Source: Nocardiopsis flavescens (lineage in GTDB: Bacteria > Actinomycetota > Actinomycetes > Streptosporangiales > Streptosporangiaceae). Taken from it: a stretch of DNA of 64,000 nucleotides. Each line of letters starts with the position of its first letter. The stretch's first letter is position 1. This document shows positions 16,864 to 29,464 of this stretch, piece after piece. The stretch spans positions 124,001-188,000 of the forward strand of contig NZ_FQZK01000005.1 in assembly GCF_900141985.1 (NCBI RefSeq). The letters are read 5' to 3'. The notes below the pieces were generated by a model. The model ran no database searches. It was not told the DNA's origin and saw nothing but the letters and a program-made list of their open reading frames with translations. The position numbers and the translations under genes are program-made.

Positions 16864-16914
16864 CCTCCCCCGGGAGGCGATCCCCCGCCCCGCCTACTCC
16901 CCCGGGAGTAGGCG
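16864..16914. promoter_or_regulatory. Palindromes upstream of the histidine kinase gene
   Basis: An 11-bp perfect inverted repeat with a 2-base spacer (CGCCTACTCCC at 16891-16901, GGGAGTAGGCG at 16904-16914) is followed, nearer the gene, by a CCTCCC-CC-GGGAGG repeat at 16864-16877. The CCTACTCCC half-site recurs upstream of cydA. This is a likely binding site of the downstream response regulator. Confidence 0.55.
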
Positions 16915-16929
16915 GCGCCCCCGGCGCGG

Positions 16930-17772
16930 TCAGAAGACGTCGTCGGGCGGGGCGGGGGAGTCGACGGCGGCGGCGTCGCGCACGGGCGCGTGGCCGGAGG
17001 CGAACCGGTCCAGGTCCCCGCCGGAGAGCAGGCGCGCCATCTCCGGGTCGCGGTGCGCCCGCCGGGACAGCTCGTCCTCGGGCAGCGGGGAGTGGGAGGC
17101 CGTGAGCACCAGGTTGCCGAACCGGCGGCCGCGCAGCACGCCCGGCTCCGCCGACAGCGCGGTGTGCGCGAGCGCCTCCCGGACCGTCGCCACCTGGCCG
17201 CGGGTGTGCGCCAGCGCCCCTCCGTCGCCCACGTTCACCGCCAGCAGCCCGCCGGGCCGCAGCACCCGGGCGGCCTCGGCGTAGAACTCCGCCGACGTCA
17301 GGCGGGCCGGGGTGCGGGCGCCCGCGAACACGTCGGACACGATGAGGTCGGCGCTCGCGTCCCGGCGGGTCGCGAGCCACTCGCGGGCGTCGCCGATCCC
17401 CACCCGCAGCTGCGCGCGCCGGTCCCAGGGCAGCCGCCGCCGGACCAGCTCCACCAGTGGGGCGTCCACGTCCACCGCCCGCTGGCGCGAGCCCGGCCGG
17501 GTGTGCGCGATGTAGCGGGCCAGGGTCAGCGCCCCCGCCCCCAGGTGCAGGGCGCTGATCGGCTCCCGCTCCGGGGCGACCAGGTCGGCGGCGTGCGCGA
17601 TCCGCCGCACGTAAGAGAAGTCGAGGTGTGCCGGGTCGGACAGGTCCACGTGGGACTGGGGCGTGCCGCCCACCACCAGGAACCAGGAGTCGGCCCGGTC
17701 GGCGTCGGCCAGCAGCTCCATCCCCGGGGCCCCGATGACCTCGTCGTCGTCCCGCGTACCGCGTCCGCCCAT
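16930..17772 (-). CDS. Spermidine-synthase-like Rossmann protein
   Basis: A 280-residue protein of the spermidine synthase/SAM-dependent methyltransferase superfamily. It shows [15 protein letters not shown] as the nucleotide-binding glycine loop, [15 protein letters not shown] as the acidic loop, and [13 protein letters not shown] where true spermidine synthases have a D-x-x-DP catalytic segment. The missing residues and the absence of a decarboxylated-SAM partner gene argue against a polyamine enzyme; the true substrate is unknown. I start it at ATG 17772, preceded by GGGACGGGGAC, rather than in the upstream arginine-rich frame. It is divergent from proS. Confidence 0.75.
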   Translation of the reverse strand: MGGRGTRDDDEVIGAPGMELLADADRADSWFLVVGGTPQSHVDLSDPAHLDFSYVRRIAHAADLVAPEREPISALHLGAGALTLARYIAHTRPGSRQRAVDVDAPLVELVRRRLPWDRRAQLRVGIGDAREWLATRRDASADLIVSDVFAGARTPARLTSAEFYAEAARVLRPGGLLAVNVGDGGALAHTRGQVATVREALAHTALSAEPGVLRGRRFGNLVLTASHSPLPEDELSRRAHRDPEMARLLSGGDLDRFASGHAPVRDAAAVDSPAPPDDVF

Positions 17773-17978
17773 GTCCCCGTCCCGTCCGTCCCGATGCGGC
17801 CCCCAGCGTAGTCGTCCGCGGGGAGGGGAATGAGCGCGCGCACCGCCCCCCGGTGGCGTTAGCCTGGGTCTGCCCAGGGTTCCCGCCGCACGCCGCCCCC
17901 GTCCGGCCGCGCGGCGCCGTCCCCTGGCCTTCCAACACAACCGCGCCCCCGCCGGGGCGCGATCACCGAGGAGTGGCC

Positions 17979-19727
17979 GTGCTACTGCGGATGTCGAACC
18001 TGTTCCTGCGCACCCTGCGTGAGGACCCGGCGGACGCCGAGGTGCCGAGCCACAAGCTGCTCGTCCGCGGCGGCTACGTGCGCCGCGCCGCCCCCGGCGT
18101 CTACTCCTGGCTGCCCCTGGGCAAGATCGTCCTGGAGAACGTCGCCCGCGTGGTGCGCGAGGAGATGAACGCGATCGGCGGCCAGGAGCTGCTGCTGCCC
18201 GCGCTGCTGCCCCGGGAGTACTACGAGGCGACCGGCCGCTGGGAGGAGTACGGCGACACCCTCTTCCGCCTCCAGGACCGCAAGGGCGCCGACTACCTGC
18301 TCGGCCCCACCCACGAGGAGGTCTTCACCCTCCTGGTCAAGGGCGAGTACTCCTCCTACAAGGACTTCCCGGTCATCCTGTACCAGATCCAGGAGAAGTT
18401 CCGCGACGAGGCGCGGCCCCGGGCGGGCGTGCTGCGCGGCCGCGAGTTCCACATGAAGGACTCCTACTCCTTCGACATCGACGACGCGGGCCTCCAGGAG
18501 TCCTACGACAAGCACCGGGCCGCCTACATCCGCATCTTCGACAGGCTGGGCCTGGAGTACGTCGTCGTCAAGGCCACCTCCGGCGCCATGGGCGGCTCGG
18601 CCTCCGAGGAGTTCCTCGCGGTCGCGCCCACCGGCGAGGACACCTTCGTGCGCAGCACGGGGTCGGACTACGCGGCCAACGTCGAGGCGGTCACCACCCC
18701 GGCGCCCGCGGCGCTGCCGGTCGAGGGGCTGCCCGAGGCGAGGGTCCACCACACCCCGGACACCGCCACCATCCGGACCCTGGTCGACCTCCTCAACGAC
18801 CTGGACCTGGGCCGCGACTTCAGCGAGGCCGACACCCTCAAGAACGTCCTGGTCAAGACCCGCGTCCCGGGCGCGCGGGAGTGGGAGCTGCTCGCCGTCG
18901 GCCTGCCCGGCGACCGCGAGGTGGACTTCAAGCGCCTGGAGGCCGCGCTGGAGCCGGCCGAGGTCGCGCTGCTGGACGAGGCCGACTTCGCCGCCAACCC
19001 GTTCCTGGCCAAGGGCTACATCGGCCCCCGCGCCCTGCTCGACAACAAGGTCCGCTACCTGGTGGACCCGCGCGTGGCCACCGGCACCGCCTGGGTGACC
19101 GGCGCGGACCGGCCCGACCACCACGTCATCGACCTGGTGGCGGGGCGCGACTTCACCCCGGACGGCACCATCGACGTCGCCGAGGTCCGCGACGGCGACC
19201 CCTCCCCGGACGGGCAGGGCACCCTGTACACCGCGCGCGGCATCGAGATCGGCCACATCTTCCAGCTGGGCCGCAAGTACGCCGACGCGTTCCAGGTCGA
19301 CGCCCTGGGCCCGGACGGCAAGCCCAAGCGCGTCACCATGGGCTCCTACGGCATCGGCGTCTCCCGGGTGGTGGCCTCCGTCATCGAGCAGTCGCACGAC
19401 GACAAGGGCATCGTGTGGCCGCGCGAGATCGCCCCGGCCGACGTGCACGTCGTCGGCACCGGGAAGGGCGACCAGATCGCGGAGGCGCTGCGCATCGCCG
19501 GCGAGCTGGAGGCCCGCGGGCTGCGCGTCCTGGTGGACGACCGCAAGGGCGTCTCGCCCGGCGTCAAGTTCACCGACGCCGAGCTGCTGGGCGTGCCCAC
19601 CGCCGTCATCGTGGGCCGCGGCCTCGCCGACGGCGTGGTGGAGCTGCGCGACCGCGCCACCGGCGGGCGCGAGGAGGTCGCCCTGGACGCGGTCGTCGAG
19701 CGCGCCGAGGCCGCCTGCCGCGCCTGA
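17979..19727 (+). CDS. proS: Prolyl-tRNA synthetase
   Basis: A class II synthetase of 582 residues that charges tRNA-Pro. Class II motif 2 lies in [20 protein letters not shown], preceded by LLGPTHEE, and motif 3 in GSYGIGVSR near the end. The YbaK-like editing insertion (about 235-390) marks the bacterial-type enzyme. The start is GTG 17979, five bases after GAGGAG; the protein then begins [13 protein letters not shown], close to Streptomyces ProS. ATG 17991 is too far from that site. A bidirectional terminator follows. Confidence 0.95.
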   Translation: MLLRMSNLFLRTLREDPADAEVPSHKLLVRGGYVRRAAPGVYSWLPLGKIVLENVARVVREEMNAIGGQELLLPALLPREYYEATGRWEEYGDTLFRLQDRKGADYLLGPTHEEVFTLLVKGEYSSYKDFPVILYQIQEKFRDEARPRAGVLRGREFHMKDSYSFDIDDAGLQESYDKHRAAYIRIFDRLGLEYVVVKATSGAMGGSASEEFLAVAPTGEDTFVRSTGSDYAANVEAVTTPAPAALPVEGLPEARVHHTPDTATIRTLVDLLNDLDLGRDFSEADTLKNVLVKTRVPGAREWELLAVGLPGDREVDFKRLEAALEPAEVALLDEADFAANPFLAKGYIGPRALLDNKVRYLVDPRVATGTAWVTGADRPDHHVIDLVAGRDFTPDGTIDVAEVRDGDPSPDGQGTLYTARGIEIGHIFQLGRKYADAFQVDALGPDGKPKRVTMGSYGIGVSRVVASVIEQSHDDKGIVWPREIAPADVHVVGTGKGDQIAEALRIAGELEARGLRVLVDDRKGVSPGVKFTDAELLGVPTAVIVGRGLADGVVELRDRATGGREEVALDAVVERAEAACRA

Positions 19728-19742
19728 CGCACCGACGCGACC

Positions 19743-19772
19743 GGCCCCGCCCGCACTCCCGCGGGCGGGGCC
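19743..19772. terminator. Bidirectional terminator between proS and a convergent gene
   Basis: A perfect 12-bp GC-rich stem (19743-19754 with 19761-19772) with a 6-nt loop sits in the 66-base gap between the convergent genes, where it can serve both. Confidence 0.7.
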
Positions 19773-19793
19773 GCAGTACGGTGCCGCCCGGCG

Positions 19794-20246
19794 TCAGGCG
19801 GCGTCGAACCCCGGCAGGGCCCCGGGGTCCCCGCCCAGCTCCAGCACCCGCACCGCCGCGCCCTGGAGGTTGCGGGCCCCGGTCGTGCGCAGGTCGGTGT
19901 CGCGGGCGGACGACAGCCACGCGTAGGCGCGGGCCGTGTCCTCCTCCAGCCCCAGCAGGAAGGCGTCCAGCGCCTCGTCGCCGCGCTCCTCCGGCAGGGG
20001 GTACCAGGCCGGAGCGGGCTTCAGCCGCACGCCCGACGCCACCGCCAGCCCGTGCAGTTCGTCACGCAGCGCCTTGTGCACCAGCGCCGCCTCGCCGGCC
20101 CGCGTGCGGTAGTCGAGGCCGCCGCCGGCACCGCCCGCGAACTCGTACCCGTACACCGCCGCGTGCTCGGCGGACAGGGCCTCGGCCAGCGCCCGGGGGC
20201 CGTCGTCGGCCGCCTCGACGGACAGGTCCGCGTCACTCACGGGCAT
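19794..20246 (-). CDS. DUF4439 ferritin-like domain protein
   Basis: A 150-residue all-helical protein of the actinobacterial DUF4439 family. It keeps the EHAAVYGYEFAG signature near residue 27 and a second acidic helix (LGLEEDTARAYAWL). The fold is related to four-helix ferritin-like bundles, but metal binding has not been shown for the family. It has no signal peptide. It lies 34 bases after a Tat-type lipoprotein gene on the same strand, and the pair probably acts together at the cell surface. The two flank the translation operon, as in other actinomycetes. Confidence 0.8.
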   Translation of the reverse strand: MPVSDADLSVEAADDGPRALAEALSAEHAAVYGYEFAGGAGGGLDYRTRAGEAALVHKALRDELHGLAVASGVRLKPAPAWYPLPEERGDEALDAFLLGLEEDTARAYAWLSSARDTDLRTTGARNLQGAAVRVLELGGDPGALPGFDAA

Positions 20247-20280
20247 CGCCCTCCTCCACTTCCCTCGCGGCCCCGCCTGC

Positions 20281-20778
20281 TCACGCGCGCGCCAGCAGGT
20301 GGGCGTGCACGGCCTCGCAGGCCCCGATGCCGCTGATCAGCTGGGCCAGGCCGGGGTCGGAGACCGCCGCCGCCTGGTCGATGCGGGCTGCCGCGGCCGA
20401 GACCTCCAGCACCCGCAGCCCCTCCGCGTCCGGGGCGGTGTCCGGGGCCGGGTCCACCGGCCGCTCCGACGGCTCCCCGGGCCCCTGCGCCGCGGCGGAC
20501 TCCTCGGGCAGCGCGGCCGCCAGCGCGTCCACGTGCTCCAGGTGGTGGCCGCGCAGCCGCTCCAGCAGGTCGGCGGGGCCCGAACCGGTCTCGACGGCCT
20601 TCGCGTAGCGGGCCGCGACCAGCTCCTTCTCCCGCAGCAGCGTGCGGACCACGTGCTCGTCGGGGGTCACGTCGGCCGGGTACCACTCGGCTCCTCCGCA
20701 CCCGCCCGCCCCCGCGACGGCGGCGCCCGCCACCACCGCGCCCAGGACGGTGCGGCGACTGACGCTCACCTCGCCCAC
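20281..20778 (-). CDS. Tat-type ferritin-like lipoprotein
   Basis: A 165-residue exported protein. The N-terminus has twin arginines (SRRTVLGAV), a hydrophobic stretch and a lipobox AGGC, so it is likely Tat-exported and lipid-anchored. The mature part is helical, with [13 protein letters not shown] and [13 protein letters not shown] segments like the ferritin-like partner encoded next. A glycine/proline-rich linker separates the helices. I start it at GTG 20778 because GGAGGG lies seven bases upstream; the frame continues to 20850 without a plausible N-terminus. The function is unknown; a metal or thiol-redox role at the membrane is only a guess. Confidence 0.75.
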   Translation of the reverse strand: MGEVSVSRRTVLGAVVAGAAVAGAGGCGGAEWYPADVTPDEHVVRTLLREKELVAARYAKAVETGSGPADLLERLRGHHLEHVDALAAALPEESAAAQGPGEPSERPVDPAPDTAPDAEGLRVLEVSAAAARIDQAAAVSDPGLAQLISGIGACEAVHAHLLARA

Positions 20779-21119
20779 GCGCTCTCCCTCCGTGCCCCGT
20801 ACCGCCCTCGGCGGCGGCCGCCTCCATCTTTCCACGGCCGGGGCCGGCACCGCTCCCCGCCCGCATCTCCTGCGGGGCGGGCCCTGCGGGCCGGCCCGGG
20901 CGCCCCGCGACCCGTCCCCCGGAGGACGGCGACCTGGAAAGCCCCCGGGTGTGGATACCCTTGCACCACGACCGCCGTCGTACGCGACGCGCGGCCGGTT
21001 CGCGTCCCCGTGGGGGGAGCGGACCCGACAGTCGAAGACTCACGTACAGAGCTGGACCGCCCCGTACACCGGCCCGAAGGCCGCACGGGCGGGATTCTCG
21101 CCTTGAAGGGGCACACCAC
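20779..21119. other. Divergent promoter region of the lipoprotein and rimP genes
   Basis: There is no coding frame of quality in 341 bases. A plus-strand -10-like GGATAC/TACCCT element near 20951-20960 is followed by a roughly 160-base leader to rimP. I cannot fix a transcription start. Confidence 0.3.
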
Positions 21120-21602
21120 ATGGGAGCGCAGGCGCGCGAGGAGCGCATCGCCGAGCTGCTGGAACCCGTCCTGGCCGCGGCCGGGCTGGACCTGGAGGCC
21201 GTCGAGCTGACACCGGCCGGCAAGCGCCGGGTCCTGCGGGTGGTCGTGGACTCCGACAACGGGGTGGACCTGGACACCGTCGGCGAGGTCAGCCAGGAGG
21301 TCGACACCCTCCTGGAGTCCTCCGACGTCATGGGCGAGCTGCCCTACGTCCTGGAGGTCACCTCCCCCGGGGTGGACCGCCCGCTGACCGAGCCGCGGCA
21401 CTGGCGCCGCTCGCGCGGGCGCCTGGTACAGGCGTCGCTCGCGGAGGGCGGCGAGGTCACCGGCCGGGTCACCGGGGCCGACGACGACGGCGTCACCCTG
21501 GACGTCGAGGGCCGTCCCCGCACCTACTCCTACGCCGATCTCGGCAAGGGCAGGGTGCAGGTGGAATTCCGCCGTGCCGCCGACACCGACGCGGCGGACT
21601 AG
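21120..21602 (+). CDS. rimP: Ribosome maturation factor RimP
   Basis: A 160-residue 30S assembly factor. The N-terminal alpha/beta domain contains [21 protein letters not shown] and [14 protein letters not shown], the two family hallmarks. The C-terminal SH3-like beta barrel contains [18 protein letters not shown]. The start is ATG 21120 after AAGGGG. It is the first gene of the conserved rimP-nusA-ylxR-infB operon, with 12 bases to nusA. Confidence 0.93.
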   Translation: MGAQAREERIAELLEPVLAAAGLDLEAVELTPAGKRRVLRVVVDSDNGVDLDTVGEVSQEVDTLLESSDVMGELPYVLEVTSPGVDRPLTEPRHWRRSRGRLVQASLAEGGEVTGRVTGADDDGVTLDVEGRPRTYSYADLGKGRVQVEFRRAADTDAAD

Positions 21603-21614
21603 AGGGGGAGCCCC

Positions 21615-22649
21615 GTGGACATTGACATGAGCGTTCTGCGCAGCCTGGAACGCGAGAAGGACATCTCCGTCGAGCTGGTCGCCCGCGCCATCGAGGACGC
21701 CCTCCTGATCGCGTACCACCGCGAGGAGGGCCCCGACAAGAAGGCCAGGGTCGAGCTCGACCGCTCCAGCGGGCACGTCACCGTGTGGGTGGCCGAGCTG
21801 GACGAGGAGGGCGGCGTCGTCGGCGAGTCCGACGGCACGCCCACCAACTTCGGCCGCATCGCGACCTCCACCGCCAAGCAGGTCATCCTCCAGCGCCTGC
21901 GCGACGCCGAGGACGAGCTGACCCTGGGCGAGTTCGCCGGGCGCGAGCACGACATCGTCTCGGGCATCATCCAGCAGGGCCGGGACCCCCGCAACGTCCT
22001 GGTCGACCTGGGCCGGCTCGAAGCGGTGCTGCCCCCGCAGGAGCAGGTGCCCACCGAGACCTACACGCACGGCGAGCGCCTGCGCGCCTACGTGGTCCAG
22101 GTGCGCAAGGGCCACCGCGGCCCCTCGGTGACCCTGTCCCGCACCCACCCCAACCTGGTGCGCAAGCTCTTCGAGCTGGAGGTCCCCGAGATCGCCGACG
22201 GCACGGTGGAGATCGCCGCGATCGCCCGCGAGGCCGGGCACCGCACCAAGATGGCGGTCCGCTCCAACCGGGGCGGCGTCAACGCCAAGGGCGCCTGCAT
22301 CGGCCCGCTGGGCAGCCGCGTGCGCAACGTCATGGCGGAGCTGCACGGGGAGAAGATCGACATCGTCGACCACTCCGACGACCCGGCGGTCTTCGTCGCC
22401 AACGCGCTGTCCCCGGCGCGGGTCAATTCCGTGGAAATCCTCGACATGGCCGCCCGGGTGGCGCGGGTGGTCGTGCCCGACTACCAGCAGTCTCTGGCGA
22501 TCGGCAAGGAGGGCCAGAACGCCCGCCTGGCCGCGCGTCTGACCGGCTGGCGCATCGACATCCGCTCCGACGCGGAGCCCGCCGAGGCCGCGGGGCCGAC
22601 CGGCGACGCGGACGACACGGACGGCCGCGACGCCGCGACGGACGGTTAA
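21615..22649 (+). CDS. nusA: Transcription termination/antitermination factor NusA
   Basis: A 344-residue RNA-polymerase-associated factor. It has the NusA N-terminal domain (about 1-125), an S1 domain (about 130-200), then two KH domains with [18 protein letters not shown] and [14 protein letters not shown] as GxxG-type loops. As usual in actinobacteria it lacks the acidic repeats of E. coli NusA and ends in a short acidic tail. The start is GTG 21615 after GAGGGGGAG. It lies between rimP and ylxR. Confidence 0.95.
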   Translation: MDIDMSVLRSLEREKDISVELVARAIEDALLIAYHREEGPDKKARVELDRSSGHVTVWVAELDEEGGVVGESDGTPTNFGRIATSTAKQVILQRLRDAEDELTLGEFAGREHDIVSGIIQQGRDPRNVLVDLGRLEAVLPPQEQVPTETYTHGERLRAYVVQVRKGHRGPSVTLSRTHPNLVRKLFELEVPEIADGTVEIAAIAREAGHRTKMAVRSNRGGVNAKGACIGPLGSRVRNVMAELHGEKIDIVDHSDDPAVFVANALSPARVNSVEILDMAARVARVVVPDYQQSLAIGKEGQNARLAARLTGWRIDIRSDAEPAEAAGPTGDADDTDGRDAATDG

Positions 22650-22661
22650 CGGGTCGCGGCC

Positions 22662-22985
22662 ATGCCTCGACGCGATATGGTTGCGGGAGACGGTCCCGAC
22701 CGCCCCACGCGTACGTGTGTGGGGTGTCGGTCGCGGGCAGTCCAATCCGACCTCGTTCGGATGGTGGCCCAGGGCAGGGCCGTCATCCCCGACGTCCGGG
22801 GTCGACGTCCGGGTCGCGGTGCCTACCTGCACGACGATCGGCGGTGCCTTCGGGCGGCCGAGCGCAGGCGGGTGTGGTCACGCGCCTTTCGGAGGGGACC
22901 GGGCGACGACGGGTGGGACGTTTCACGTGTGGAGGCGCTGTTCGGCGCCACCCCGCACGACCCCCCGGCGGAGCCGTCCCGATAG
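22662..22985 (+). CDS. ylxR: YlxR (DUF448) RNA-binding protein
   Basis: A 107-residue basic protein of the YlxR/RnpM family. It carries the [10 protein letters not shown] signature at about 16-25 and [11 protein letters not shown] in the middle. Members bind RNA, and the B. subtilis protein associates with RNase P. It sits 12 bases after nusA, its standard place before infB. ATG 22677 is an alternative start five codons in. Confidence 0.9.
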   Translation: MPRRDMVAGDGPDRPTRTCVGCRSRAVQSDLVRMVAQGRAVIPDVRGRRPGRGAYLHDDRRCLRAAERRRVWSRAFRRGPGDDGWDVSRVEALFGATPHDPPAEPSR

Positions 22986-23197
22986 GGTTGGAATGTCCGG
23001 ACCGGCCTCCGGGTTGTAGTGACCGAGGTCGGTGTGCAGTGCTGCGTGCTGCACGTGATGTGTACGGCCCATTGTTGTGTAGCGATGAGGAAGCAGGTCG
23101 AGATTGCGATGAGCGCCTGATGAGTACGCAGCGATGAGTACGAGCTAACAACGGTCCGGCACGAGCCCATGTCCCGGACCGAAGCTGAAGGAGAGTA
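22986..23197 (+). promoter_or_regulatory. infB leader with chained micro-ORFs and a hairpin
   Basis: The leader contains three GCGATGAG repeats (23082, 23106, 23131). Three tiny overlapping open frames use them: ATG 23085 to TGA 23120 (11 codons), ATG 23120 to TGA 23137, and ATG 23134 to TAA 23148, joined by TGATG and ATGA overlaps. A CGGTCCGG/CCGGACCG stem (23152-23159 with 23174-23181) follows, ending 16 bases before the infB start. The arrangement suggests translational control, but none is demonstrated. Confidence 0.4.
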
Positions 23198-26341
<3,144 letters not shown>

Positions 26342-26362
26342 TCGTCGCGAGGCCTGATCCAC

Positions 26363-26400
26363 CGGGGCCCCGGACACTCGCTGTCCGGGGCCCCGCCTTT
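26363..26400 (+). terminator. Terminator after infB
   Basis: A perfect 14-bp stem (26363-26376 with 26382-26395) with a CTCGC loop is followed by CCTTT. It separates infB from the DUF503 gene, so the downstream genes may depend on readthrough or their own promoter. Confidence 0.75.
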
Positions 26401-26428
26401 GACGGTTCACAACACCACAGGTGATCAC

Positions 26429-26725
26429 TTGTACGTTGGGGCGCTGACCCTGGACGTCCTCCTCGGGGACGTCCACTCGCTCAAACAGAAGCGTTCGCTG
26501 GTGCGGCCGGTCATCGCCGAGCTGCGCCGCAAGTTCTCGGTGTCGGTCTCCGAGGTGGGGGAGCACGACCTGTACCGCCGCGCCAAGATCGGTGTCGCTG
26601 TGGTCGCCCCGACCGCGGCCCACGCCCGGGAGCAGATGGACACCTGCGAGAACTTCGTAGCGGGCCGCCCCGAACTGGAGCTGCTGTCCGCCAGGCAGCG
26701 GCTCTTCAACGAAGAGGAAGACTGA
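26429..26725 (+). CDS. DUF503 protein
   Basis: A 98-residue protein of the YlxP/DUF503 family, always found between infB and rbfA. It begins YVGALTLDVLLGDVHSLKQKRS after the initiator and ends with an NEEED tail; the fold is a ferredoxin-like alpha/beta unit and the role is probably in ribosome assembly. I place the start at TTG 26429 because AGGTGATC, a near-perfect anti-16S match, lies just upstream and the protein then begins like its homologues. It is followed after two bases by rbfA. Confidence 0.85.
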   Translation: MYVGALTLDVLLGDVHSLKQKRSLVRPVIAELRRKFSVSVSEVGEHDLYRRAKIGVAVVAPTAAHAREQMDTCENFVAGRPELELLSARQRLFNEEED

Positions 26726-26727
26726 CG

Positions 26728-27183
26728 ATGGTTGACGCCGCACGCGCGCGCAAGATCGCCGACCGCATCCAGCGCATCGTCGCCGAGATGCTGGACCGGC
26801 GGATCAAGGACCCGCGCCTGGGATTCGTCACCGTGACCGACGCGCGCATCACGGCCGATCTGCGGGACGCCACGGTGTACTACACGGTGTTCGGCAGCGC
26901 CGAGGACCGCTCGGCCTCCGCCGCCGCGCTGGAGAGCGCCAAGGGCCTCATCCGCAGCGAGGTGGGCAGGCAGACCGGCATCCGCCACACGCCGAGCCTG
27001 ACCTTCGTCATCGACGAGGTGCAGGAGAACGCCCAGCACATCGAGGAGCTGCTGGTGCAGGCGCGCAGGTCGGACGCGGAGGTGGCCGAGCGGGCCACCG
27101 GCGCGAGCCCCGCGGGCGAGGCCGACCCCTACAAGGCCCCGCGCGAGATCGAGGACGACGAGGACGACGGGGACGAGAAGTAG
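26728..27183 (+). CDS. rbfA: Ribosome-binding factor A
   Basis: A 151-residue KH-fold 30S assembly factor. The core ARARKIADRIQRIVAEML, DPRLGFVTVTDARITADL and SEVGRQTGIRHTPSLTFVID motifs are intact, and the acidic C-terminal tail is typical of actinobacteria. It starts two bases after the DUF503 stop codon, which implies translational coupling. Confidence 0.93.
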   Translation: MVDAARARKIADRIQRIVAEMLDRRIKDPRLGFVTVTDARITADLRDATVYYTVFGSAEDRSASAAALESAKGLIRSEVGRQTGIRHTPSLTFVIDEVQENAQHIEELLVQARRSDAEVAERATGASPAGEADPYKAPREIEDDEDDGDEK

Positions 27184-27215
27184 CCTCCCCGTCCTCCCCG
27201 AACGGACGACCCGGG

Positions 27216-27245
27216 GGGCGGGCGGCGGCCCCGCGCCGCCCGCCC
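27216..27245 (+). terminator. GC-rich hairpin between rbfA and truB
   Basis: A perfect 12-bp stem (27216-27227 with 27234-27245) with a 6-nt loop lies in the 94-base gap. There is no T-run; it may be a partial terminator or a processing signal. Confidence 0.45.
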
Positions 27246-27277
27246 GCCCCCCTTCCCATCCCTGACCGAGGAGACCG

Positions 27278-28165
27278 ATGGCCGAGAGCGGCGTCGTAGT
27301 GATCGACAAACCCGCCGACTGGACCTCGCACGACGTGGTCGCCAAGACCCGCGGGCTGGCCCGCACGCGGCGGGTCGGGCACGCGGGCACCCTGGACCCG
27401 ATGGCCACCGGGGTCCTGGTGCTGGGGATCGAGAAGGGCACCAAGCTCCTGGGCCACCTCACCCTCACGGAGAAGGCGTACGACGCCACGATCCGGCTGG
27501 GGCTCACCACCGACACCGACGACGCCGAGGGCCGGCCGGGGGTGCGGGCCGACGCCTCCGGGGTCGGGGACGAGGCGGTCCGCGCGGCGGTGCGAGCGCT
27601 CACCGGGGAGATCATGCAGGTCCCGCCGCAGGTCAGCGCCATCAAGGTGGACGGCAAGCGGGCCTACAAGTCGGCACGGGAGGGCAAGGAGGTCGAGCTG
27701 AAGGCGCGGCCGGTCACCGTCGCCGCGTTCGAGGTGACCGACATCCGCCGGGTCGCCGACGCGGACGGGGGGTTCGTGGACGTGGACGCCTCCGTCGTCT
27801 GCTCCAGCGGAACCTACATCCGCTCCCTGGCCCGCGACATGGGCGAGGCCCTGGGGACCGGCGGCCACCTCACGGCGCTGCGCCGCACCCGGGTGGGGCC
27901 CTACGGCCTGGAGCAGGCGCGCACCCTGGAGCAGCTGGCGACCGAGTTCACCCAGGTCCCGCTGGCCGAGGCGGTCGCCGCGGCCTTCCCCGCCCGCGCC
28001 CTCACCGCGGAGGAGACCCGCAGGGTGCGGCACGGGAACCGGATCGACCCCACCGACCAGGGGCGGGGGCCCATCGGCCTGTTCGACCCCGACGGCCGGG
28101 TGATCGCGCTGGCGGAGAACCGCCGCGACCACATGAAGCCGCTGGTGGTTTTCGAGCCCGCCTGA
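27278..28165 (+). CDS. truB: tRNA pseudouridine(55) synthase TruB
   Basis: A 295-residue pseudouridine synthase that modifies U55 of tRNAs. The N-terminus VVIDKPADWTSHDVV and the catalytic RRVGHAGTLDPMATG (catalytic Asp in TLDP, about residue 43) are textbook. CSSGTYIRSLARDMG and a C-terminal PUA-like domain follow. The start is ATG 27278 after GAGGAG. In other actinomycetes an nrnA-like gene often lies between rbfA and truB; it is absent here. Confidence 0.95.
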   Translation: MAESGVVVIDKPADWTSHDVVAKTRGLARTRRVGHAGTLDPMATGVLVLGIEKGTKLLGHLTLTEKAYDATIRLGLTTDTDDAEGRPGVRADASGVGDEAVRAAVRALTGEIMQVPPQVSAIKVDGKRAYKSAREGKEVELKARPVTVAAFEVTDIRRVADADGGFVDVDASVVCSSGTYIRSLARDMGEALGTGGHLTALRRTRVGPYGLEQARTLEQLATEFTQVPLAEAVAAAFPARALTAEETRRVRHGNRIDPTDQGRGPIGLFDPDGRVIALAENRRDHMKPLVVFEPA

Positions 28166-28198
28166 CCGGTGTGCCGCCCGGAGCGGGGGGAGGACCCC

Positions 28199-29059
28199 TC
28201 AGGACCCCGCGGCCGCCTCCTCCAGGAACCCGGCCAGGGCGGCGGTGAACTCGGCGGGGCGCTCCAGCGGGGGCAGGTGGCCGGTGTCGGGCAGCTCCAG
28301 CAGCCGGGCCCCGGGGACGCCGGCGGCGTACAGGTCGGCGACGTCCTGGACCTCCCGCACGTCGGACAGGCCCTTGACGACCAGCGTCGGCACCCCGATT
28401 TTGGCCAGCAGCCCGTTGGCGGGCGGGTCGATCCACCGCGGCCGGTTGGCGGGGGAGGACCACAGGCGGGCGAACAGCTCGCGCAGCATCAGCAGCGACA
28501 GGTCCCAGGCCTCCGGTGGGAGGTCGTCCGGGGAGCGCCCGGGGCCCGCCACCATGAACCGCGCCTGTGCCTGCGCCATCGCCGCCACGTCCGCGGGGTC
28601 GGGGGCGGCGTTGCCCGCCCGGTAGCGGGCCATGCGGCCGGGGGGTACGGCGGGGCCCACGGCGGCGGCCGCCGCGTCGGTGAACGACCGCGGCCACCGG
28701 TGTCCGGACACCCCGGGGCAGACCAGCGCCAGCGCGCCGACCCGGCCGGGCGCGGTCAGCGCGGCGTCCACGGCGTGGGCGCCGCCGAACGACGCGCCCA
28801 CCAGGGCCGCCCGGTCGATGTCCAGGGCGTCCATCAGGTCCAGCAGGTCCCGGTGGTGCTCGACCGGCCCCTCGTGGTCGGCGGATCCGCCGATCCCGCG
28901 CCGGTCGTAGCGCACCACCCGGTGCCCGGCGGACAGGGCGGCGAACTGGTGGTCCCACATGCGCCGGTCGGCGAGTCCCGCGTGCAGCAGCACCACGGCC
29001 GGTCCGTCGCCGGCCTCGTCGTAGGCGAGTCGGGTCGATCCCGTGTCGATCATCGGCAT
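28199..29059 (-). CDS. Alpha/beta-hydrolase
   Basis: A 286-residue hydrolase of the haloperoxidase/epoxide-hydrolase type. The oxyanion HAG segment is in VVLLHAGLADRRMWD, and the nucleophile elbow GASFGG has its serine at about residue 96. The acid lies in a C-terminal strand near LVVKGLSDV, and the histidine is in DTGHLPPLERP. No cofactor domain or signal peptide is present. It is convergent with truB across a 33-base gap and stands alone, so the substrate cannot be inferred. Confidence 0.85.
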   Translation of the reverse strand: MPMIDTGSTRLAYDEAGDGPAVVLLHAGLADRRMWDHQFAALSAGHRVVRYDRRGIGGSADHEGPVEHHRDLLDLMDALDIDRAALVGASFGGAHAVDAALTAPGRVGALALVCPGVSGHRWPRSFTDAAAAAVGPAVPPGRMARYRAGNAAPDPADVAAMAQAQARFMVAGPGRSPDDLPPEAWDLSLLMLRELFARLWSSPANRPRWIDPPANGLLAKIGVPTLVVKGLSDVREVQDVADLYAAGVPGARLLELPDTGHLPPLERPAEFTAALAGFLEEAAAGS

Positions 29060-29121
29060 CCGGGCAGGCTAGCGAGCCCCCCGCCCCCTGTCGACCCCTT
29101 CCCCGACCGCACAACCCGGTT

Positions 29122-29463
29122 TCACACCCCGCGCAGCCCGGCGTCCTGGAGTTCCTGCCGCACGGCCAAGCGCAGCAGGAGAGCCAGGTGCTCCTCTTGA
29201 GCCGACTCGCGTTCGACGGCGACCCTCTCGGCCAGGTCGAGCTGCCGTTCTATCCACCGCCGCATGAGCGCCGTGGGCTTGACGCCTTCCTGGTGGGCGG
29301 CCTCCCTGACCCGGTCCATGGTGGCTTTGGGCAGGCGGATCGAGGACACGATCATGACATCGTCGCGGGCGACCGGCGGATGCCCGGTGGCCTCGCCCAG
29401 TTCGTCGGCCACGTCATGGGTGTCGTAGTAATCGGCCAGTTCTTCCAGTCTCTTGGCGTCCAT
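29122..29463 (-). CDS. BrnA-like ribbon-helix-helix antitoxin
   Basis: A 113-residue protein. The middle contains SSIRLPKATMDRVREAAHQEG followed by PTALMRRWIERQL, a ribbon-helix-helix DNA-binding domain as in CopG/BrnA antitoxins. The N-terminal acidic segment (LADYYDTHDVADELGEA) resembles a toxin-masking region. It begins one base after the toxin stop codon (TGA-C-ATG), the toxin-first order typical of brnTA. It should neutralise the toxin and repress the shared promoter. Confidence 0.75.
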   Translation of the reverse strand: MDAKRLEELADYYDTHDVADELGEATGHPPVARDDVMIVSSIRLPKATMDRVREAAHQEGVKPTALMRRWIERQLDLAERVAVERESAQEEHLALLLRLAVRQELQDAGLRGV

Positions 29464-29464
29464 G

